This document shows positions 10,813 through 55,038 of a DNA stretch of 64,000 nt, one piece after another. The DNA comes from Gavia stellata (lineage: Eukaryota; Chordata; Aves; Gaviiformes; Gaviidae). Position 1 is the stretch's first letter. Each line of letters opens with the position of its first letter. The stretch lies in the NCBI RefSeq assembly GCF_030936135.1, contig NC_082596.1:13368155-13432154 (forward strand), read 5' to 3'. The notes below the pieces were generated by a model. It saw nothing but the letters and a program-made list of their open reading frames with translations. It was not told the origin of the DNA and ran no database searches. The translations under genes were made by a program, and so were the position numbers.

Positions 10813-12266
10813 TTATTACCTTTCCAATGTAATACATTACATTAAAATGTAAATTTTCAATATAATTTTTCATCCTCCTGTGCTTGCCTTGGCCACATAA
10901 GCAATACACCTAGAGTGGGGTGTAGCTAGCTACACCTAGCTCATGGACAGTTCTTATTTTAAAGTCTTAAGGCTCATGCTGTTTTTTAAGTGTAAGATTG
11001 TTAATGATCAAAATTATTCTGTGCTTAAAATAGAGCAGACAAAAAAACCCAAAAAGGTGATTCATTTTTTATTAATACCCATCCAAACAATACAGATAAA
11101 AGAAAAAATTCTGCATAGTACACAGATGTTTGCACAAACACACTAGAAAGAAACAAACAAAGGAAACTAAAACATACGTAAGAAACTAAGAACAGAGGGA
11201 TTGCACAGTTAGGCATTCAGCATCACCAGACGTTGTGTGTGTGAGGTGACATAACAGCAATGTATCATGCCACATACTCTATCACAACTGATATAAACTT
11301 TTATTCTCATAAACTTACACTTTGCCTATCCTCAATTTTTTGAAAAATAGCTGTCAAATTAACAGAAACATTTTCTCTGCTGGTTTGAAGAGGCATACAT
11401 CTTCAAAATGGGGTATTGCTTTGCTTTTACTTAAATATACTTATCAGTAACAATATATTCACTTTTATGTAATAAACAGATGTAATTCTCCCCAGGTAAC
11501 TAGAAAACTATTTACAATTTAATTCAACTACAAGCCACCTGACCTGCAACTAAGAATTTATATTAAAATGCAATTCTCTGGTATCAAGATTGTCATTATT
11601 ACAAGCAAGACCCAACTTTACCTTAGAAAGTTACAGCAGTACATCTTGCTTTGTTTCAAGTTAGGTTTTTCTGACAGGCAAACATATGCCATAGCAAAAG
11701 TTCTTATGTTTGTGGAAAGAGTGTTTCTCCTACATACTTTCTTTAGGTTGTTAATTCTATGAAATCCACTTGAGGTGCTATCAGGTAATTAAAAAAAATT
11801 ACCTCTGAACTGCATTAAGAGGTTTCTAAAGGATTTACTTTCCATATACCAAAATGAGATTTGGTTTAAAACCTTTATGTAATATGCAATTGACTGTACA
11901 GCACCACAAGCTACTTTAGAAAAATGTATTGCCACAAGCTGGAAAACGATGATAAAAGTGTATCAAGTTTTCAATTGTTTTCTTTTAAAGAGAGGTACTG
12001 AAATTATCTGGGAGATGTTCGTATCTGCAGCATTCCAAAGGCAATCACAGCAGTATGTCACATAAAAAAATATATATATAGGAGAAAAATATAAAATAAA
12101 AGCAGTTAAAGGACTTTATTTCAGCTTTCTTAAATTTCAAGGTATATTTGTTTAATGTATGTATAAATATATATGTAGAAGTAATCTTTATTGAATTATG
12201 CACAGGTAACAGCATGCAATGAAAAGAAAACATTAGAGTAGAAGTCAAGTACGCTGAAATCAAGTA
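10813..12266 (-). other. ATAD2: ATAD2 3' UTR (probable)
   Basis: AT-rich sequence following the ATAD2 stop, without splice-like or coding structure. AATAAA on the minus strand at 10,813-10,818 is the best distal polyadenylation signal; a further one lies near 11,290. The extent is inferred. Confidence 0.5.
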
Positions 12267-45924
<33,658 letters not shown>

Positions 45925-46597
45925 CTAGGGAAAGAAGGAAATAAGAACATATTAATCTGAACCGTGTATGTTGAGCTGAGAAGGGAATTCTCCCTCATTT
46001 AGGCAAGTTTATTCTGTAAGTCTCATGACTTGGTAGTGGTGCAGCTCACGGCAGGTAAGCCTTGAACCACTTTGGCACCAAGAAGTAGCTCTCGGAAAAA
46101 ACCCAACCAACCAACCAACCAGCTTTCAAAGCTAAAGCTCCTCTCCGCCACACTCTTCTTGTGGACAGCTTGAGCTTAATAGCCTGTGAAAAAATTATTG
46201 CGGCAAAACCTTTCAGATAAACTTAGTGTTTCATGAAAAAAACCCCACCGTTGATTTCAAAACTGGTTCAGAGAAGCAGCCAAGCTTGACCTTGCGTGTC
46301 CTGGGATTAAACTCTAGTTAGGAGAGTTTTTCTCCTCTCTCCGTTCCATTTGTGACTGACTGCGTTTGGAGGGATATTAAAAGATTTCCTTCAGGAGGAC
46401 GGCATTTATCCACAGGAAGCCAAAGGGAACTCAAGATGCGCTTCTTCTATTACTGTTGATCTTGTTCACACTGGTATTTCTGCCAGGAGGATGACTACTA
46501 TCCCTTCTACTGTGTGAGGCAAGCTGCGATGACCGTGAGAGGTGGCTTGTTCAATTTACAACCCAAGCTTTCATGAGGAATACCCCAACCTACATGC
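45925..46597. other. Single-copy junction between ATAD2 and the right inverted arm
   Basis: AT-rich and not CpG-rich, with a (CCAA)n tract at 46,101-46,121. No ATAD2 first exon was seen here. Confidence 0.6.
46101..46121 (+). repeat. (CCAA)n microsatellite
   Basis: Five tandem CCAA units. Confidence 0.9.
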
Positions 46598-47440
46598 GCG
46601 AAGGCGGCAGGCGGGCAGGCGGGCGGCGCGGGCTGAGGGGGCGAGGCGGAGCGGCGCCGTCAGGTAGGGGCTCGCGTCTCCCGCCGCCGCTGGCGCGGGC
46701 GGAGAGGGGGCTCTCGGCGCCGGGAGGCGGGAAGGCGACCCCCACCGGGGAGGCGTGCCCCCCGCACGCCTCCGCTTCCCCCCCGGGGAGCGGGCCAGGT
46801 GCTCTCCCGGCGGCGACGGGGCAGCGCCAGCGCGCCCGTCGCCCCGTGCCTCCCCGGGGCAAGGGCGGCTCCTGGCCGGCGGGGGCGGGCGGGCCGAGCC
46901 GGGCCCGGCGGGGGCGGCCGCCCAGCTGCCGCCCGCGGGGTGGGTGCGGTGGGCCGGCCGCGCCCCGCCCGCCTCCCTATTGTCTGGCGGCGGCGTGTGA
47001 GCGGCCGGCGCTGTCCCCGCGGCCGGGGGGCATCGCCTGCCGGGGGCGGCGGGCTTCGGGCTGCCTGGGGGAGCCAGGGCGGGGGGGAGCCGGGGCGTCA
47101 CTTCGAAGCGGACTGCAGCGTGCCCCCCCTCCCCTGGCCCGCAGGGGGGCTGAACCCCTCCGAGTCCGAGGACGATCTCCTCTCCCCGTTCCTTCCTCCT
47201 CCGCCCTGCGCCAGCGGTGAAGCCGGGAGCCGGGGCGTGGCTTTGCTCGCCACAGGGCGGAGGAAGACCCGTCTGACTCCTCCGTCGGAAGGAAGGGAGA
47301 GTCAAGAAGTTCAGTCCCGGTGCGCCCGGAGGAGCTGGCGAGTTCCCGTCCGCTGCCACCGGGCTGCCCGCGCTGGCGCTCGGGCTGACGGACTGACGGA
47401 CGGACGGACGGACGGACGGACAGACTGACAGCAGCCGACG
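46598..47440 (+). promoter_or_regulatory. CpG island, truncated inverted copy
   Basis: Inverted copy of about 8,750-9,596. The homology stops at 46,598, about 12 bases short of the AAGATGGCGG element, so the presumed transcription start and about 500 bp of upstream CpG island are missing. The donor (CAG at 46,661-46,663, then GTAGGG) is retained. It abuts the 5' side of ATAD2 and may act as a surrogate promoter. Confidence 0.75.
47387..47424 (+). repeat. (ACGG)n microsatellite, inverted copy
   Basis: Tandem ACGG units with an interrupting GACTGACGG. It is the counterpart of 8,780-8,807. Confidence 0.9.
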
Positions 47441-47614
47441 AGCCATGAAGTTCTGGCTCCGGAGTTGTCTCGCATCCCGTGGCGTTGCAGAGTGGGGGCG
47501 AGCGTGGAGGAACAGTACGGTGTATGTGCAGGCAAAGTTGGGGAAGGTGTCTGGTTTACTCTTCCGGGGGTGTCTGGGTTTTGGGGTGCGCTCTGATGCT
47601 CGGCTCTCCCCTAG

Positions 47615-47725
47615 ATCAGGATGTGCAGCACTGGAGATCAACACCGAGTTCAATAAACCACGTAATGGAGGCAGTTCTGGATCTCTACAAGGGCTCAGAG
47701 TATCTGCAGTAGTGAACGCTGTCTG
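47615..47725 (+). ncRNA. Candidate untranslated exon (111 nt), right arm
   Basis: Inverted copy of 8,478-8,588 with the same acceptor and the same GTAGGTAC donor. No protein similarity recognised. Confidence 0.35.
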
Positions 47726-50067
47726 GTAGGTACTTGTGCTTTATTTCTGAGCTGCTTGGACTTTGTGGAAGGTTAAATAGTTAACAGAAGGACGGAGAAG
47801 TTTACTTTGCACAAAGCGTCGTCATGTAAAACAGCGAAGGCTGAGATGTCTCTTGGTCCGCAAGCTGGAGTAGGTGCCACTTGTTTTTGAAATAGAGATG
47901 TACAGAGGGCATGCTGGGGATGTCAGAGTGCGTATGAACATTACGTAAATAAAAAGTGGATTTTGTTACGAAACTTGTAACGTGAAAACAAATATTCCAT
48001 TAAATATAGGAACAAGAGGGGAATTTTAAAAGCTGTGCTGTTGGTTTTGACCAGCAGTCTGGTTTTTGCTTGGTTTTGCTTAGAAGGCTTTCACACAAAA
48101 AAAAGAAAGCTTCTGCTTAAAGAAACCCTGTTTAAAACAACCTGCATGATGCAAACTATAGGACTGCCCTGAATTACGACCTGTTTGAGCGAGCACGCAT
48201 CGTTCAGAAAACCGTTTTGTTGCTGTCTTTAAATATTGCCAGCAAGGCAGTCTGTTTCACTTGTGTTGCTAAATGAATTCCCCTAAGCCCATGAGAAGCA
48301 GATGCCATTTTTTGTAACTGAAATTATTTGCTTTTAACTTAAGGCTAGTGGCTCTTGTATCTTTGCTAGACTGAAGAGCCTTCTGCTATCACATTTGGGT
48401 AATGTGTGTGTATGCTACGATTGTCCCCAAACTTGTCTTTGTAAACGAGTGGTTTGAGGTAGAGCTTTTCCTTGTGAGGCATACTTTTCTACTCTCTTAA
48501 TGTTTCTTATGACTCTCTTCTGGATTATGTCCTCTCTTGCAACACCCTTGATGACCTGTGCGTGCTTTAGCTGGATCCAGTGTCCTGGTGTCCAGCCTTA
48601 ATTGCTGTCATTTGTCACTGTTGGTTATTATTGGAATAGACGATATTTATCACTGCCTACTGATCTATCATTGGAGACTGTTACAGCCGTGTATTGAACA
48701 GTTCTGCCGTTTGTAGATTCTCAGTACTGAAGAATTTCTATCAACTAATGGACTTGGTACTATTGATAGGATTCATTTTGTTCCTAATGTACCGGCAGGA
48801 CTGTTTCTTGCGTCTTTTGCTTCACTGAGCAGTCTATAGCATTTCACTTAAGCTTATTGCTCTCCTTGGGCTTTCCCCCCGTTTTTTTCCCCTCATTTCT
48901 CTAGATGTAGTGTGAGGGAAGGGGTTAAACTTCGGTTAACGTTTTCATCCAGCTGTGATTAACACTGGTGACCCTTTTGTTCAGATGTGACTTTAGAAGA
49001 GTCTTATTTAAAAAGTGGTCATATAGCTTTGAAGTCAGATTCTTTCCTCAAGTTTGAGTTCAGGATTTTTTCCAGCTTTATGAAACTGGAACTTTTAAAG
49101 CACCAAGTACATATAAAGGGGGTTTAATTCTGCTTGCACGTAATAAATGTAACCAAGGCACAATCACTTGTAGCTAAGCTATGGCTAATCTTTATTTGGG
49201 CGATCAGTTTCTCTTTACCTGTCAAGCTGAGATCTAGTCAAGAATTACACGGTGTCAAATTCAGTGTTTTTATGGTTTCCAGTTTTTAGAAATCCTGAGT
49301 CTGCTGTGTACGTACCTGACACCTAACATAAGGAACTCCAATTTCTCCAAACCTCCACCACACCCATGTTTCTTAAACGTTAAGGAGTAAAACTGCACCT
49401 CAGAACCCAAGTGTCAAGACAAAACAGTTACCTTGAAAAAGTGTGATAGAGTGCCCATAGGCCTTTTTTCCCAGCTTCAAGAGCTACTACAGGAATTCAT
49501 CTTACTCCTACGGCCCTCTTGATCTGAGCCATTTGCTGCTTTTTCAGTTGCATGCTGCTTTTTCAGCTGCTTCTGGCAGCTGAACACTCGGCACTCAAAT
49601 TCACAGACCGTGTTACTGCAACAGGTACAACATCTCTTATTAGAAGAGATCACTAGGTAGTTTTAATGTTACGTCATCATATAGCATTGTGAGCTTTTAT
49701 TTAGGACTGGGTCTGAGACAAAAATGCTTATCCTGCTCAACCTTTGGTGTGGGACATGAAAGAGACTTGCTGTTTTCTTAGGAGTAGGGTACACTTTAGT
49801 TTAGCTGTCCAGGCTTAAACCAAAGGAGGCCGCAAAGGAATGGGGAGAGTACCAAGGTTTCTTGAAAGGCACGATGGGCGAGACAGGCGTTAGGAAATCT
49901 CTCTCCTGCTGCCAGAAGTGTAACAGGCTTAATACTTCAAGGGCAGAAAGCAGGATTTAAAGAAAGGATCTATAGCTTCTGCTTTTAGGAAGCGTTTTGT
50001 TTTTCACTCCCTTTGCCAGTTTCTCACTAGCAGCTGTTTAACTAATGGCAATTACCCTTCTTCCCAG
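47726..50067. other. Intron-like sequence of the right arm, no recognised coding
   Basis: Counterpart of 6,155-8,477. It holds a 19-bp tandem duplication at 49,548-49,566 that the left arm lacks. NTAQ1 exons 1-3 were not found on the plus strand. Confidence 0.5.
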
Positions 50068-50211
50068 GACTACCATGTTACTCCATGTTTCTGGCGGAGA
50101 GCAGAACTTCATTTATGACCTTGACACAGTGTTGCCGTTTCCGTGTCCTTTTGACGTGTACAGTGTGGAGGCCTTTAGGTTGGATGACAGCCTTCATCCA
50201 GAATTTCGCAG
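50068..50211 (+). pseudogene. NTAQ1: NTAQ1 exon 4, right arm, frameshifted
   Basis: The copy has 144 nt where the left arm has 149. A 5-base deletion just after the DYHV codons shifts the frame, and a TGA follows within about 20 codons. Splice sites are intact. Apart from the deletion it keeps TAT (Tyr) before the catalytic Asp codon, like human. It cannot give a normal enzyme. Confidence 0.9.
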
Positions 50212-50547
50212 GTGATGACACAAAATACAAAGACCATGAATGTTATTTCATGAAATCAAAGCTGAAGGTCTCTTTGTGGCTGCATAGTGACAGAGGTTTT
50301 CTGCTATGCTCCAGTAAAATAGATGCACTGTGTTATTTTTCTAAAGCTCTTTACCTTAGTCATCAAAAGCCCTTTTCTTTCCCACTCTAGTTTCTTGTTA
50401 ACTAGTTAACTGCTTGGCATAATATTGCTGATTTATGTATTTAATGAAATTAATGCTCCTTGATGGGAGGAAGGGTCTCTTGTTCTGAGTGACTAATACA
50501 GTATTGTATACATGGATCTTTTGATACAGTGTTGCATTATTATTTAG

Positions 50548-50672
50548 GAAAATCAGAATGATTCGGGCAGATTTGTATTTGAAGACGTTTGCTTCAGACA
50601 GATCTCATATGAAAGATGCAAACCGGAAATGGCAGAAACCTCCTCCTTCATACCCTTGCATTGAAACTGCAG
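50548..50672 (+). pseudogene. NTAQ1: NTAQ1 exon 5, right arm
   Basis: 125 nt, open, with the same splice sites as the left arm. It reads [18 protein letters not shown] and [17 protein letters not shown]. Two coding differences from the left arm: Ile for Phe and Arg for Gly. It belongs to a dead copy, because exon 4 is frameshifted and no exon 6 follows on this strand. Confidence 0.86.
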
Positions 50673-50956
50673 GTAAGCTGCCAGAGCTCCTTTTTCCTGC
50701 TTAACGGTGTTGAGTGACCTAGTCAAAGATGCACGCAAGAAATAAATATGCTTCCATAGCACGTGTCTGGAAGCACATCCAGCTAGCTTATTATTTCCTG
50801 TGGAAAAAAAGGTAGGGCTATGAAGCATTTGGCGCTTCCTTTTCTGAGCGTGTAAAGTCTAGCATGCCTCCTGGCATTTACCATTATCAAACATTAATTA
50901 CTGATCTTCGTAAACTGAGCAGAGAATGAGAGGTGGGGAATACTGTTCTCTCGTTA

Positions 50957-51008
50957 CAGCAGGGAACTGAAGCAAAGAGGCCAACTAACTTGCTTAGGGG
51001 GCACCAAG
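50957..51008 (+). repeat. Possible MIR-like SINE core relic (inverted copy)
   Basis: Inverted-arm copy of the relic at 5,210-5,262, with the same sequence and the same uncertainty. Confidence 0.35.
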
Positions 51009-51895
51009 TGAATTTTTAACGCACTGATGATACCACACTTTAGCTGGCAGGTCCCATCCTGCCAGAGCAGGTTATTTGGACAGGAGGAAGTTTTCAGGCT
51101 CCGCTCAGCATGCTGGGTTTGCCTGCATGAGATGTCTGAGGTTTCTCTACCAGGTGAGTGGACCTGAGGACACTTTAAGGCAAACTGGCAAGTGAGCAAA
51201 CTTGTCCCCAAGCCTTAAGCCTCTTTTAAGTGATAGTCTAGATAATAGCCTCTGGGCCAAGCAGAGAGTGAAGTAAAGACTTGCCATCTCTTCTATTCTA
51301 TAGAGCTCCTTAAACCATTCTTACCACACAGTGTTTCAGCTTATTCTAGTCATGTGTTTGGCAAGCTGGCTAACACTTGCCTTGTGTGTGTTTGTTCTCT
51401 CATTTTCTTCGCAGATGGAAAAAAGTGTGGTGAAGTTTTGCTTTGAAAGAGTTTTCATGTTACTGCTCTGCATGTTTGGTTTTGTTGCTTTTTTAATAAT
51501 GCAGTACTGCTATGTATTTATGTTAGAGAAGGCAGGGTCAAAGAAACATGTTTTGTGTTTAGGTCCAAGTTTATCGTGGTTTTAAATTGCTGGGAAGTAA
51601 ATTCTTAATCTTTGCTTTGGCTTCTAAGGAAGCTTGGTGTTTCACGCTAGAGTAGAAATGAATGATGAATGCGGGCAGGAGCACAGCTGTAGTAGTCTTC
51701 ATTGTGAAGCTTTAAGTGTTCTCTAGACAGTCCAGGTTATGAAGCACCTTAAATTCTATGTCTTGGTCCTTATCTCCAGTAAAGGTTTATACAAAGGTAG
51801 TGCAGCGAGTGGAGGATGCCTGGACTGCAGTGGCCGGTTCAGTGTTAGCTGGGGCCTCCTGGTTGCTGAGGACTTTCTGCCTGGGGAAACCTTAT

Positions 51896-51938
51896 TCTGC
51901 AGACACCAAGGTCAGTGAAGAAGGAGGGGGAGGAGGTG
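51896..51938 (+). mobile_element. 43-bp fragment of the 1.15-kb LTR family at a breakpoint
   Basis: TCTGCAGACACCAAGGTCAG and the following GTGAAGAAGGAGGGGGAGG match 1,104-1,142 of the LTR at 844-1,989 in the same direction. It starts exactly where the inverted arm ends, with a short shared TCT. Too short for an independent insertion. Confidence 0.8.
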
Positions 51939-53667
51939 AAGTTGCCTCCTCGCCATCAGCTTTACAGTGGCAGTTCTTTGCTTGTACTTCTGACACACGC
52001 TGCTTCTGCAGGCGCTCGGCAAAGTGGCTCTCAACAAATGTGGCTTTTCTGTCTGTAGCTTACTGTGGTGCTCAGTGAGTAAACCACACTGGTGGGGCCA
52101 CCTCACGCATCAGTCTGAGGTGACAGCAGGAAGGTTAAACACAGCAGGTTCACCAAAACAGTCGGGAGGAGGGTTAATTGGAGAGAGAAAGGAGCAAAGA
52201 GGGGAGGGGATTCACTTAGTCCCTCTGATGGGACACCAGGGTTAACCAGCATTAGAAAAAGGGCTGGTCTCCGCTAATCATGGTGAAGCAAGTAGCTCCT
52301 CCTTGTATTTGGGGCCCTAAATGAGCGCTTGGTGTTGACCTATCCCCCTGGAATGAAAACCTTTTACAAGAGCTACAGAAAGATTGTTAATTATAGAAAA
52401 GCTATCATCGCACACACCCAGCTTGCTACCTGTAAAATTAAGCATCTGTTCAGAATGATTAGAGAGAAAAAGGACTGTCTCTTCACATTGTTTTTTGAAC
52501 TTGTATATTCTGAATAACGGTTGTGACTGTTCTCCTTCTTAACAGCCTCTATCCTGAAACTAGATTAAACCAGGCAAAGTCTTGTGTCTGAGCCTCACTA
52601 AAGGGAGTGTGTCATGGATTGCAGGCACTGGGAACCAGCTGAGGATGGCAGCTCAGTATTTAAATCACAGGACATACTCAAAGTAGGGAGGGATGAGAAC
52701 CTAATGCTCTGCAACAGCTTAAAGGGTCGGTTGAGCAATGCACAGGAACTCTGTGTATGTATGATTCAGTCACCTACTTGAAGGGTAAAAAGTGCTTAAC
52801 ATAAGCCGTTCATCTAAAATGTGGATCTTTATATTCTCAGTTCTGCTATTGTCTAACCTGGGCAGTGCATGCGATGCCCTGGGCACTGGGTTAGCATCTA
52901 TATAGAGGATGTTAGCAGGCAAATTTCTGCTGCTGTGCGCATTCACCATCAGTCTTGACATCACTCAAAAATAGCAAGTAACGACATCTTCACTCACTCA
53001 AAGCATGCCTGCCACAGCAGCATCATGCAGAAAGAGCTGGCATTTCATCCAAACACTGATAAATCAGACCTTTTACACAGGTGCATCTGGTTAAATCCAG
53101 AGCTGCCCCCTCTTCAGAGAACTCTGAGCACCAGTTTATCAGGCATCCCAAGTTCCATCATCTCTATCTCTTCTGGTGAAGCTGGTTCAGAGAGACAGAA
53201 ACCACAGATCAACTCTCCCACTCTGCAGATGACTGCCCCGGCAACTGGCCTCCTATCCGTAGTCCATACTGGCACCCAAGGAATCTGTGTGTTAGCAGCC
53301 TATCTGCATAACCAACCAGCTGTGCTGCATCTGGCAACAGAAAGTGTAAGTTTCTACATTCAGCCAGCCCTTATGACACAGAAAAAGAAATGTCTGGATG
53401 AAGTGAATCAATCCCACCGTTGTTCAACAGTCTGTCTCTGCTGTTAACATGCTGAGTAAATTCTCTGGAACTAATGGGAGATAGACTAATAGAATATGTA
53501 TGTAACAATACACCTATGTAACAGTGATATACATGTAAGTATTTTTGAAGTTTTTATATTTTTCCATACTTAACAAATAAAATGATTCCTTTATACTTAA
53601 AACCGTTACTGTGCTTTTCCTCACCAAGACTGAAGTCCATCACAAATGTTTATTGTAGTCTCAATCC
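51939..53667. other. Single-copy DNA, no recognised gene
   Basis: No recognised repeat or gene. The plus-strand frame at 53,025-53,447 (140 codons) has no recognisable domain and no splice or promoter context, so it is not called. Confidence 0.4.
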
Positions 53668-53805
53668 CAGTAGGTTTCCAAGGCCTGGCTGCTGGATAAA
53701 GCCTTGAGCGGCCTGGTCTTACCTGATTTGAACAGGAGATTGGACTAGAGACTGCCTGACCCTTCTAACCTGAATTATTCTACCAGTCTGTGATTCTATG
53801 ATGTG
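53668..53805 (+). mobile_element. CR1 LINE 3' terminal fragment
   Basis: Shows the CR1 end, with a GGATAAAGCCTTGAGCGGCC-like block, GGAGATTGGACTAGA, and an ATTATTCT/GTGATTCTATGA tail. Diverged. Confidence 0.85.
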
Positions 53806-54748
53806 CTAGTATATAAAGTAGAACAGATCCAAAACCAGATAATTCCATATCCCATCTTAGTTTATTTCTGTAATCCCATGTTTAGGGCACTCTTCTAAGA
53901 TGTGGGAGACTTTGCTCCAAACCCCCAATCAATGTGATGGCTTTCCTGGGTTCCCCTGCAAGGATGCAACTTGATACCACCTCTAAGGAAATTCAGCAGC
54001 AAGCCACCCTGTATGGGGGAGGCTTTCTCATTCCCTTCCCCCCAGCCGTATGTTCCTGCTGATTTCCTTATACCAGCAAGAGCAGCTGTCTGACCTTACA
54101 GCAAGCCAGTTCAAGGGGCCAAGAGGCAGGAAAAAAAACTCCACTTCACTTCTTTCTGTCAGTTTAGCTTCCTACCCTGGATTACCATGGGGCCAGACAA
54201 ATGCCAAGTACAACCGCACAGGGGCAGGTGACAATGCGCAGCCAGCGTAAGAAGGAAAAGCAACTGCATCTTCCAGCAACTGCCAGCACCAGAACAGTTT
54301 AACTGAAATGGCAGGCATTTAGTTCTGCCCTCATACAGCACAGAAACCTAGATACTTACCTGGTTTTACATAGTGCTTGGGAGTTCAAGATTGTACTACT
54401 AAGTCTATGATCCTTTTGTCTGTCTGGCCTTTAGGCTTCTGCCAAATAAGCGTAACTGATAAAATTAGTGACTAAACTGAGATGCACTATCTTGTTTATG
54501 TAAGTGATGATAGAAATCATAACATAAAGAATATCTCACTTCTAAAATGTGGTGACATTTAACAATTTGAGCTACATTGTTCAGCATTTTATGCATGTAT
54601 TTTTCCAAAAGCTTTTCTTGCAGCATGTAAACGCTCTTTTCAATTTGGGCAAAGTAGATGGAAAAGTAATATGCTTATGGTGGGACGTCTGTCTTTGATT
54701 TGACATATTAAAAACCAAGTTCATTCTTACATAATCAAAATAAAAGTT

Positions 54749-54754
54749 TTTATT
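54749..54754 (-). terminator. NTAQ1: Polyadenylation signal for NTAQ1
   Basis: AATAAA on the minus strand, about 150 bases after the NTAQ1 stop codon. A plausible 3' end signal. Confidence 0.6.
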
Positions 54755-54904
54755 CAGTTCATTATATTTCTGATTGGGTATTCTATTTGCCCAAATACTT
54801 ACTCTGTGTAAAGAAATGTAAACCATAAATACAATGTAAGAGCAGCAAAACAAAACACACATACTCAAAACAAAAGCAGGGAGAACTTCTTTCTTCACTT
54901 CACT

Positions 54905-55038
54905 TCACTGTCCTTCCAAGGAATAGCTGTAGTCAGTCTGTCTGCCAAATCGATGCACAAAGTCTGGAAGGGGGAACACTGAGCCCCATCCCACTTTGGG
55001 ATTCATACTGATGAAATCATCCAAGTTCATCTTGGAGT
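54905..55038 (-). CDS. NTAQ1: NTAQ1 terminal exon (exon 6)
   Basis: 134 nt after a TTTTTAG acceptor. It reads [37 protein letters not shown] and ends EGQ then TGA. This matches the NTAQ1 C-terminus ([20 protein letters not shown] in human), with a tail about seven residues longer. Entry phase (two bases after G) fits exon 5. It is on the minus strand, so it cannot serve the right-arm exons on the plus strand. Its partners are expected in direct-repeat copy B past the right edge. Confidence 0.93.

Larger units (their letters stand above)
46598..51898 (+). repeat. Inverted-repeat arm, right (flanks ATAD2)
   Basis: Inverted copy of 3,713-9,596. It lacks the solo LTR, which is an empty site at 51,792-51,796. 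It carries a 19-bp tandem duplication at 49,548-49,566 and a 5-base deletion in NTAQ1 exon 4. Its left end cuts into the CpG island. Its right end runs into a short LTR fragment. Confidence 0.96.

Noticed and set aside
12060-12080. Short AT-rich (TA)n tract near the ATAD2 stop
   Set aside because: Too short and imperfect to list as a microsatellite.
49567-49626. Possible NTAQ1 exon 3 ending CAACAG then GTACAA
   Set aside because: Acceptor and donor look usable, but the translation has nothing in common with the IPIWKQ region of NTAQ1.
53025-53447. 140-codon plus-strand open frame in single-copy DNA
   Set aside because: No recognisable domain, no conserved motif, and no promoter or splice context.
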